A stretch of 25,794 bases of DNA. Origin: Chloroflexota bacterium. GTDB lineage: Bacteria > Chloroflexota > Ktedonobacteria > Ktedonobacterales > Ktedonobacteraceae. The position numbers were made by a program, and so were the translations under genes. This document shows positions 1 to 5,856 of the stretch, in pieces. A model generated the notes under the pieces. The model was not told the origin of the DNA, searched no databases, and was given only the letters and a program-made list of their open reading frames with translations. Position 1 is the first letter of the stretch, and each line of letters starts with the position of its first letter. The stretch covers positions 1 to 25,794 of the forward strand of contig CADDYT010000083.1 of assembly GCA_902810755.1 (NCBI GenBank), given 5' to 3'.

Positions 1-26
1 AGGGCCATTCCCTGGCGGCTGGCCTG
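1..26 (+). repeat. Partial copy of the dispersed palindromic repeat (right arm)
   Basis: The first 26 bases match the right arm of the repeat seen complete at 2845-2871: AGGGCCA, two substitutions, then CCCTGGCGGCTGGCCTG. The element is cut by the window edge. Positions 27-136 show no further recognisable copy and no gene. Confidence 0.75.
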
Positions 27-136
27 TGACCGGGCTGGTAGCTGGGCGCTCTCGCACCTGCTTACGCGGACACATATTCTACTGGCCCTACTTTTGCAGG
101 GGACATACCCTCCAAATGTATCTACTGGCGCTGCGC

Positions 137-164
137 TTGCTTATGCTATGTATTCTCTTATAAA
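137..164 (+). promoter_or_regulatory. Probable sigma70-type promoter for the xdhC-coxG unit
   Basis: TTGCTT at 137-142, a 16-base spacer, then TATAAA at 159-164. The predicted start near 171 leaves a leader of about 25 bases that contains GGGAGGA at 182-188, seven bases before the ATG at 196. Confidence 0.5.
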
Positions 165-195
165 AGTTGTGTGAAGCTGGCGGGAGGATACTGAT

Positions 196-1188
196 ATGCC
201 TGATAGCGTTTTTGAACTGGCTCATCAACTGGAGCGCGCGGGGAAGCCGTTTGTGCTGGCGACGGTGGTGTGGCGCGAGCAGCCTACCTCGGCTCATGTG
301 GGGGCGCGGGCTATTGTGCAGCCGGATGGGAGCATTAGCGGCTGGGTTGGCGGCAGTTGCACGCAGCCGGTGGTGGTGCGCGAGGCGCTGCGTGTGCTGC
401 GTGAGGGGGGCGACCCGTTTTTGCTGCGACTCGGCTCTCCGGAGGTGGGCGCGCTGCGGCGCGATGTGCGCGTGTTTCCCATGACCTGCACCAGTGGAGG
501 AGCGTTAGATATCTATATGGAACCCCATCTGCCTCAACCCCGCCTGCTGTTGATCGGCGATTCGCCCGTGCTGGCTGCGCTGAACACGCTGGCCAGCGCG
601 CTCGACTTTACGGTGATTGCCCTGTCGCAGGCTGATATAAGCCAGGTCGCGCCCGACGAGCGGACCTATATTCTGGTTGCCTCGCATGGAGAATATGACG
701 AGGATGCGCTGGAACAGGCGTTGCGCAGCCCGGCCTGCTATGTGGGCATGGTGGCCAGCCATCGCCGCGCCGGGGCGGTGCGCGAGTATTTGCGCGGCTC
801 CGGGCTGGATGAAGCGCAGATTGCGCGCCTCAAGGCTCCGGCAGGGTTGGACATTGGCGCGACCACCCCGCAGGAGATTGCCGCCAGCATCCTGGCCGAA
901 CTTGTGCAGGTGCGGCGGCGTGGCACGCTACCCCCACTTCCTTCGATGGAGCCGGGTGAGCGGGGAGCGCAGGCTCGGTCAGGCACAGACGAGGGCGAGC
1001 AGGAAATTCGTGCTACAATATTACCCGAAACCGCGCTTGATCCGGTCTGTGGTATGATAGTAGAGATAGCAACTGCGCGGCATCGCAGCACGTATGAGGG
1101 ACGTGAATTCTATTTCTGCTGCCCCGCCTGTAAGCGGTTGTTTGAACGCAATCCACAGGAATATCTTGTAGAGCAACAGGAAAGGTAA
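196..1188 (+). CDS. XdhC/CoxI family maturation factor with C-terminal YHS domain
   Basis: 330 residues. Residues about 5-75 match the XdhC/CoxI N-terminal domain (GWVGGSC core). Residues about 115-250 form the XdhC C-terminal Rossmann-like domain, with LLIGDSPV in the nucleotide-binding loop position and YVGMVAS and GLDIGATTPQEIA as conserved blocks. XdhC proteins handle the molybdenum cofactor during insertion and sulfuration for xanthine or CO dehydrogenase-type enzymes. A linker at about 251-280 leads to a YHS domain (DPVCGM, then FCCPAC), a metal-binding module with conserved cysteines. The fusion is unusual because ordinary XdhC ends after the Rossmann domain. The ATG at 196 is preceded by GGGAGGA. 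coxG follows after 6 bases, so the two are probably cotranscribed. The family is clear; the substrate enzyme is not in the window. Confidence 0.9.
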   Translation: MPDSVFELAHQLERAGKPFVLATVVWREQPTSAHVGARAIVQPDGSISGWVGGSCTQPVVVREALRVLREGGDPFLLRLGSPEVGALRRDVRVFPMTCTSGGALDIYMEPHLPQPRLLLIGDSPVLAALNTLASALDFTVIALSQADISQVAPDERTYILVASHGEYDEDALEQALRSPACYVGMVASHRRAGAVREYLRGSGLDEAQIARLKAPAGLDIGATTPQEIAASILAELVQVRRRGTLPPLPSMEPGERGAQARSGTDEGEQEIRATILPETALDPVCGMIVEIATARHRSTYEGREFYFCCPACKRLFERNPQEYLVEQQER

Positions 1189-1194
1189 TGCTGT

Positions 1195-1659
1195 ATGAAT
1201 TTCTCAGGAAGTCAAACGATTAACGCGCCCGTCGAAAAAGTGTGGAACTTCCTCATGGACGTGAATAACGTGGCCTCGTGCGCGCCCGGCTTCCAGAGTA
1301 TGGAAGAACTGGGCGAGGAACACTGGAAGGCGGTGGTCTCGGTCGGCATCGGCGCGGTGAAGGCGAAATTCACGATGGATGTTACGCGGCCAGAGAAGGA
1401 GGCGCCAAAGTTTATGGTCATCAAAGCGCGCGGCAAGGCGCCCGGCAGTAACGTTGACATGACCGGCGATATGGACCTGACCGCGCTGGATGACAACCAG
1501 ACGCGCATGGACTGGAACGCCCACGTGACCGTCAGCGGCACGATTGCCAGCGTGGGGGCCCGCCTCATGCAGGGAACGGTGGAAAAACTCACCGGCCAGT
1601 TCTTCGACTGCCTCAAGCAAAAGTTGCAAGCGTCTGATACGGCAGCCGCCAACGGCTAG
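1195..1659 (+). CDS. coxG: CoxG family protein (CO dehydrogenase subunit G-like, SRPBCC fold)
   Basis: 154 residues, the usual size of the CoxG family. It opens with the typical MNFSGSQTINAPVEKVWNFL strand-helix pattern, continues with the CAPG segment, and has a long C-terminal amphipathic helix (VGARLMQGTVEKLTGQFF), all hallmarks of the SRPBCC ligand-binding fold. CoxG proteins associate with molybdenum hydroxylases of the CO dehydrogenase type and have been linked to membrane recruitment and quinone delivery. The start lies 6 bases after the XdhC stop, with AGGAAAGG overlapping the end of the upstream gene, so translation is probably coupled. No large, medium or small hydroxylase subunit lies in this window. 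The stop codon forms the first bases of an inverted repeat. Confidence 0.88.
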   Translation: MNFSGSQTINAPVEKVWNFLMDVNNVASCAPGFQSMEELGEEHWKAVVSVGIGAVKAKFTMDVTRPEKEAPKFMVIKARGKAPGSNVDMTGDMDLTALDDNQTRMDWNAHVTVSGTIASVGARLMQGTVEKLTGQFFDCLKQKLQASDTAAANG

Positions 1660-1748
1660 GAGGCCAGCTCCGCCCCTACCAATGACGCAGTCAGTGGGCA
1701 TTGGTTCGTCGTTGGTAGGGACGAAGCTTGCCCCGCCCTGGCCTCCTA
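1657..1748. repeat. Nested inverted repeat overlapping the coxG stop
   Basis: Outer arms TAGGAGGCCAG (1657-1667) and CTGGCCTCCTA (1738-1748) are exact complements. An inner pair at 1674-1687 and 1717-1730 (CCCTACCAA and TTGGTAGGG cores, then GACG/CGTC with one T.G pair) continues the stem. There is no T-run after it, so it is not a standard intrinsic terminator, although the folded RNA could protect the coxG 3' end. The inner CCCTAC/GTAGGG bases echo the other repeats in the window. Confidence 0.75.
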
Positions 1749-1837
1749 CCCATACAAACGTGTTCCTCATCTCATGGCATGCGTGAGGGACTTTTACGCT
1801 ATAAAGTGTAGCATAGTTCGAAAGGCGGTGTCGTGCA

Positions 1838-2665
1838 ATGGAAACAGCAGTTGAACGCTGGCAGGCGTTGCTGGATGCGCGGGCGCGACAGATGGATTCG
1901 GCCTACGCCCGTTTAGGCCGTACCAGCGCCGATTTCTGGGATCGGCGCGCTCGCGGCTACCACCGCTCAACGAAGCAAACTGCCCTGGCCGACCCGTTTT
2001 TCCGGCGCGTGAGCGGCGAGGTCACGCCGCAGATGAGCGTGCTGGACGTGGGCGCGGGAACGGGTCGTTTTGCTCTGGCCCTTGCCCCCCTCGTGCGACA
2101 TGTGACCGCCGTCGAGCCAAATGCTTCCATGCTGAGCTTCCTGCGGCAGGACGCGCAGGAGGCCGGTTTCACCAACATCTCTTTCGTGCAAGCCACCTGG
2201 CAGGAGGCGCCGGACGATCTGCACGCCGACGTGGTCATTTGTAGCCACGTCCTCTATCCCATTCGCGATATCGAAGCCTTTCTGACAAAGCTGCTCAAGG
2301 CGACCGACCGCGCCTGCTACCTCTACCATCGTGCCACCTCTATTGACGCCCTGACCGCGCCTATCTGGCGGCACTTCCACGGCGACGACCGCCAGGAGCC
2401 ACCGGCCTACATTCACGTGCTGGATGTCCTGTTTGAAATGGGCATCTATGCTGATGTGGAGATCGTCAGAATCCCACCCAGCCTGCGCTACCCTTCCCTC
2501 GATGTTGCCGTTCAGGAATTGCAGGAGCAGTTGATCCTGCCCCCGGATGAACAGACGGGCCGGGAGTTGCGCGCGCTGCTGCAAGACTGGCTCATAGAAC
2601 GCGATGGCCTGCTCGTGCCGCCAGGCGGGGATATGGTTGCCGCAATTATCAAAATTTCCCTGTAG
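1838..2665 (+). CDS. Class I SAM-dependent methyltransferase
   Basis: 275 residues. SAM-binding motif I is VLDVGAGTGRFALAL at residues 68-82, followed by an acidic strand end (VTAVEPN) and motif IV-like VVICSHVLYP, the Methyltransf_11/25 pattern. The first 60 residues contain a helix with SADFWDRRARGYH, seen in many small-molecule methyltransferases. The substrate cannot be told from the sequence. The ATG is preceded by GAAAGGCGGTG. A TATAAA at 1800-1805 could be a -10 box but has no convincing -35. The gene stands alone, with inverted repeats on both sides. Confidence 0.85.
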   Translation: METAVERWQALLDARARQMDSAYARLGRTSADFWDRRARGYHRSTKQTALADPFFRRVSGEVTPQMSVLDVGAGTGRFALALAPLVRHVTAVEPNASMLSFLRQDAQEAGFTNISFVQATWQEAPDDLHADVVICSHVLYPIRDIEAFLTKLLKATDRACYLYHRATSIDALTAPIWRHFHGDDRQEPPAYIHVLDVLFEMGIYADVEIVRIPPSLRYPSLDVAVQELQEQLILPPDEQTGRELRALLQDWLIERDGLLVPPGGDMVAAIIKISL

Positions 2666-2726
2666 CACTGAAACCACAGCCGATAGCGGCACCGCCATCT
2701 CTATAGCACAGCTCACCCTGGCGAGG

Positions 2727-2913
2727 GCAGGGGCGACCCCAGAGGCGTTCACTTCAGGCCGTGCGAAGGCCAGGCAGGCCAGCCGCCAGGGGTGGCCCTA
2801 CTATAGACGATAGCTCCACAGGCGACACGAACGCCGCGTCTCTCGTAGGGCCACCCCTGGCGGCTGGCCTGCGGCGGCCTTCAGTTAACGCCTATGGGGG
2901 CGACCCTTGCCTT
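2727..2913. repeat. Dispersed nested palindromic repeat, full copy
   Basis: The core is a perfect 27-bp inverted repeat: left arm 2775-2801, right arm 2845-2871 (the right arm reads GTAGGGCCACCCCTGGCGGC and then TGGCCTG), with a 43-base centre. Outside lies a second, imperfect pair: a GCGTTCACTTCAG block at 2745-2757 and its inverse at 2879-2900 (TTAACGCCTATGGGG). The element holds no ORF of its own. Positions 2756-2877 match 25673-25794 with about four substitutions and no gaps. It may be a MITE-like or REP-like element; no transposase partner is present. Confidence 0.85.
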
Positions 2914-2940
2914 GCGCTCGCCCTGGAGTTCTCAGACAAG

Positions 2941-2992
2941 AAGGCGGATGCTTCCCGGTTGATGGTGGAAGCATCTGCCTTTTCCGTTTTTC
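2941..2992 (+). terminator. Rho-independent terminator
   Basis: A 15-bp stem with one G.T pair (2941-2955 and 2967-2981, arms AAGGCGGATGCTTCC and GGAAGCATCTGCCTT), an 11-base loop, then a T-rich tail ending at about 2992. The orientation suits the methyltransferase at 1838-2665, although the repeat element lies between gene and terminator. The opposite strand has only a weak T-run. Confidence 0.75.
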
Positions 2993-3095
2993 TCAAGAAG
3001 CTCTGCCGCTGCCTTTCCCCTTGACCTTTGCCGGTTTAATGGTTTGCTCCTGGGCAAAGAAGCGGCAGGATTCAGGCCTTTTAGTAACCGCCCGT

Positions 3096-3533
3096 TTACG
3101 ATTGAACCGCCTTATCCAGATTGGCAAAGAGGTTGTTGAGCGTGTTGTTGGTGATACCCCTGCCAAGCGGGTTGTCGGCGATCTTGATGGGGCCTTCGAG
3201 ATCAGCGGTAGCATCGTAGTTCAGTACCGCGCCGTCTGGCTCATCACTGATGCGAATCTGGCTGCTGGCGTTGACGGAGCCGCCGGTCCCCTGCCGCTTC
3301 ACCTCAAGCACCAGGTAGTTGGGGGCCTGGATCTGCGCGATTTTGATGACGATGCCGTAGGGGCCTCTCAGACCCGGCAGCGGCGTGGTGATATTGGCTC
3401 TGATACGGTTATTGTCGAGCAGTTCAACCGAGTTGCAACCGGGGATGCACGATTGCAGAATGCTGGGATTGAGAATAGCATTGAACACCTGCTGGCTGGA
3501 TGCTTTGAATTTGTGACTTCCGGTAAGTTTCAT
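3096..3533 (-). CDS. CoxG-like SRPBCC family protein (second copy)
   Basis: 145 residues from the ATG at 3533, which is preceded by GAGGAAGGG. A longer reading frame back to 3659 is rejected because a promoter lies at 3631-3659. The N-terminus (MKLTGSHKFKASSQQVFNAI) and the CIPGC segment match the CoxG family, which binds hydrophobic or quinone-like ligands in an SRPBCC pocket and acts beside CO dehydrogenase-type enzymes. It is clearly divergent from the coxG at 1195-1659 and shares only the family pattern. It has its own promoter, is transcribed away from 3935, and is not next to any maturation or structural gene. Paralogue or distinct SRPBCC function is undecided. Confidence 0.8.
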   Translation of the reverse strand: MKLTGSHKFKASSQQVFNAILNPSILQSCIPGCNSVELLDNNRIRANITTPLPGLRGPYGIVIKIAQIQAPNYLVLEVKRQGTGGSVNASSQIRISDEPDGAVLNYDATADLEGPIKIADNPLGRGITNNTLNNLFANLDKAVQS

Positions 3534-3576
3534 CGAACCCTTCCTCAAGAAAATAATTTTTGACGCTCTGTCATGT

Positions 3577-3592
3577 CTACCCGGATGGGTAG
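3577..3592. repeat. Small hairpin in the leader of the second CoxG-like gene
   Basis: CTACCC and GGGTAG arms of six bases flank GGAT. It lies between the predicted minus-strand transcription start (about 3625) and the ATG at 3533. The ACCCGGATGGG part recurs at 3725-3735. Confidence 0.45.
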
Positions 3593-3630
3593 CAGGATCG
3601 GAACGGCTTCTTTTGCTGTCCCAGGATGGT

Positions 3631-3659
3631 ATTGTAGCGGTTGGCGGTGCCTCTGGCAA
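3631..3659 (-). promoter_or_regulatory. Strong sigma70-type promoter for the minus-strand CoxG-like gene
   Basis: Read on the minus strand: TTGCCA (3654-3659), 17-base spacer, TACAAT (3631-3636). Each box differs from consensus by one base. The start near 3625 fixes the coding start at 3533 and leaves a leader of about 90 bases. Confidence 0.7.
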
Positions 3660-3764
3660 GAGAATAGCCCTGCTGCAACCATATATTCCTATCGTTTCAG
3701 CGGGCGGGAGCGATAAACTCTTTCACCCGGATGGGCTATAGATTCCGGGAATATTCGCGAAGTA

Positions 3765-3773
3765 TGCTATACT
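3765..3773 (+). promoter_or_regulatory. Extended -10 promoter candidate for the 3935 gene
   Basis: TGCTATACT gives an extended -10 (TGn plus TATACT) with no recognisable -35. The leader would be about 155 bases. The gene-free interval 3534-3934 otherwise holds only the minus-strand promoter and the small hairpin. Confidence 0.4.
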
Positions 3774-3934
3774 GTTTTTCGATATTTCACCGTATGTCAC
3801 GGGTATACAGAGGAGATGGGCTTTTTTATCGGTGACGTGGCAGGCAACGGCTGTCTGGTGGAGGCTGGAAGAAGGGAGGAAAGAACGAAGTCTTGTAGTA
3901 AGAAAGAGATGTATATGCAAGGAAGGGGGACGTG

Positions 3935-5188
3935 ATGGCCTGGTTTGATGAACTTGATGAACAAACGCAGCGTCAGTGGCGTTCTCGGCTTGAGAAAGGC
4001 CGCATCGAACTGTCGGCTTCGGTGGAGCAGACGCTGGCAGAGGGTGCAGCGGAAGAGGAGTGGTTGGATGAAGATGATGAGGAGGAAGGAGGAGGACAGG
4101 TGGGAGATGGGCAGAGAGGTGAGGGGCGCAGAGCAACGGCGCTGATTCCACCTCGTTTGAGTCTGCAAACAAAACCGATGTATACGGTGGCGTCTCAGGT
4201 TTCAGGTGCGGTTCCCGCTGCCGATCAGTTCCGGGCACCTGCCGTACAGACAGGTGACACGCAGCAACGCCTGCCTGCTCAGGAGAAACAGCAGGGCGGC
4301 GTGTTTTCTCGCCTGGCCCAGCGCGTTACCATGTCCCTGGCCGCGATTACCCTGCCATTTCAGAGTCATACCACCGCTGCGTCGTCGGCACAGTCGCCCG
4401 CGCCGCCCGCCGCGCAGGAGACCTGTATTCCCATGCCGGGTTTGCTTGCCAGCCCAAATCTGAGCATGCAAACGGTGACGACGGTGCGTGTCGAACATTC
4501 TGAGACCACAACAACGACGACAATTATTGATGCCTCGGCCATGCATCATCCGCTCCCCGCGCCTGCGCTGCCGCCGGTCCCTCAACTTCCCTGCAATGCC
4601 ACTGCGACGGTGCAGGAAGAGGGCAAAGCGCGCCCGGCAGGATATCCTACAAAAGTGCATCTGGAGGCCGCGCCGAAGGGTACATCGTTGCATGGGGTTG
4701 CCGGTCAGAACGAGAACAGGCAAAGGGGAGCAGGAAGCTATCCACCACATGATAGCACAGAGCCGCTCGCGTTGAGCAATACGTTTTCCGTTCCCAGGAG
4801 TGAGCCGACGCTTGAATTACCCGTTGTTGATGAACGGCAAACTGCCCCGGCGGAGGCCGCGCCGGGCAGTGAAGCGATATATGAAAAGACGACGAGCGGA
4901 CGTCTGCCGTCGGTACGCGCGCCGGAGAGCGGCGCGGCCTTAGCGAGCTGGCAACCAATCTTCGGTTCCGGCTGCTTTGATGCCGGTCAGGGTGATGTCG
5001 CGATTGCCTGTTCGCAGATTACTGCTGCGAGCGTGGTAACGGTTATGCTGGCCTCTGATCCTGGCCCGGTGGTGGTGCAATATATCTCACTGCAGCCCGG
5101 TACAGGCTTTACCGTCCATCTCAGTGCGCCGACGAAGGTGAAAACCTCGTTCAATTATGCGGTGTTGCAGCCGGAAGAGGAAGCCTAA
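3935..5188 (+). CDS. Hypothetical low-complexity protein with acidic N-terminus
   Basis: 417 residues from the ATG at 3935; a GTG at 3932 is an alternative, and GGAAGGGGGA lies just upstream. I do not recognise a named family. Residues 1-65 are helical and very acidic (EEEWLDEDDEEEGGG). Residues about 66-340 are rich in Pro, Ala, Thr and Gln with no repeats of fixed length, and look disordered. Residues about 345-412 form a compact beta-rich segment (FGSGCFDAGQGDVAIACSQI, then VVVQYISLQPG and FTVHLSAP) ending in FNYAVLQPEEEA. There is no signal peptide or membrane segment. The gene overlaps the convergent HD gene by 4 bases. GC-rich codon use like the neighbours and a proper ribosome site support real coding. 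Confidence 0.75.
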   Translation: MAWFDELDEQTQRQWRSRLEKGRIELSASVEQTLAEGAAEEEWLDEDDEEEGGGQVGDGQRGEGRRATALIPPRLSLQTKPMYTVASQVSGAVPAADQFRAPAVQTGDTQQRLPAQEKQQGGVFSRLAQRVTMSLAAITLPFQSHTTAASSAQSPAPPAAQETCIPMPGLLASPNLSMQTVTTVRVEHSETTTTTTIIDASAMHHPLPAPALPPVPQLPCNATATVQEEGKARPAGYPTKVHLEAAPKGTSLHGVAGQNENRQRGAGSYPPHDSTEPLALSNTFSVPRSEPTLELPVVDERQTAPAEAAPGSEAIYEKTTSGRLPSVRAPESGAALASWQPIFGSGCFDAGQGDVAIACSQITAASVVTVMLASDPGPVVVQYISLQPGTGFTVHLSAPTKVKTSFNYAVLQPEEEA

Positions 5189-5856
5189 AGCTCCCCTTCC
5201 GCTTCCTGGCGCAGCCGTTTGAAGAACGTTTCCATAAAAGCGTAGCGTTCCTGTGCCAGTTCGCGTCCGCTGCGGGTCATCATGCGCCTGGCCAGATTGC
5301 TGAACAGCAACTGGAACTCAATGTAGGGCGAATAATCGGGGTCGCGCCGTAATGTACGCACGAGCAGCGGATTGATCGGCTCCTCAATGCCGTCCGGCAC
5401 CGGGGAGTAAACCTTTTGATTGTAACGGCCCGTGATGCAGTAGAGGCGACCGATACCGATGGCGCCCAGCGAATCGAGCTTATCGGCGTCGTAGAGGATC
5501 CGCCCTTCCAGCGATTGTGGGATAGCGCCGCCCGTCAGGCGGTGGTCGCGGATAGCCTGTTGTACGGCGGGAATGGCCTGTTGCGGGAATCGGGTGTCTG
5601 TCAGCAGTTCCGCTGCCATGTCCGCGCCGATCAGGGCGTGATCGCCGCCAGAGCGAAATTCGCGTTGTTGGCCGATATCATGAAAGGCGACCGCTGCCCA
5701 GATAGTTGGCAGGTCGCCGCCTTCACGCGCCTGAATGGTATCCGCGAGCGCCATGACGCGCTCAAGATGGTCATAATCGTGGGCGGCATCCTCGCTGCCC
5801 TCGCGTGCCATTGTCTCTTTTGCCAGCTTCAGCAGCCAGCCTCGTAGTTCATTCAC
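5185..5856 (-). CDS. HD-domain phosphohydrolase family protein
   Basis: 223 residues with a GTG start. HD-superfamily metal ligands are in order: HDYDHLERV (His26/His30), AVAFHDIG (His59-Asp60) and YDADKLDSLG (Asp125), followed by the IGIGR segment seen in YpgQ/YedJ-like soluble HD hydrolases. Such enzymes hydrolyse nucleotide or other phosphoesters with a metal pair; the substrate here is unknown. The start lies inside the end of the histidine kinase gene (8-base overlap, AGTGAATGA shared by both frames), and the upstream ribosome site is weak, so translation is probably coupled to the kinase. The far end overlaps the convergent gene at 3935-5188 by 4 bases. Confidence 0.88.
   Translation of the reverse strand: MNELRGWLLKLAKETMAREGSEDAAHDYDHLERVMALADTIQAREGGDLPTIWAAVAFHDIGQQREFRSGGDHALIGADMAAELLTDTRFPQQAIPAVQQAIRDHRLTGGAIPQSLEGRILYDADKLDSLGAIGIGRLYCITGRYNQKVYSPVPDGIEEPINPLLVRTLRRDPDYSPYIEFQLLFSNLARRMMTRSGRELAQERYAFMETFFKRLRQEAEGEL

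Noticed and set aside
2907..3563. 218-codon plus-strand open frame
   Set aside because: It begins inside a repeat, runs through the terminator and is antisense to the CoxG-like gene, which has a good promoter and ribosome site.
3723..4238. 171-codon minus-strand open frame
   Set aside because: Its composition (His/Pro/Leu runs) is the complement of the acidic, GA-rich start of the 3935 gene; no ribosome site.
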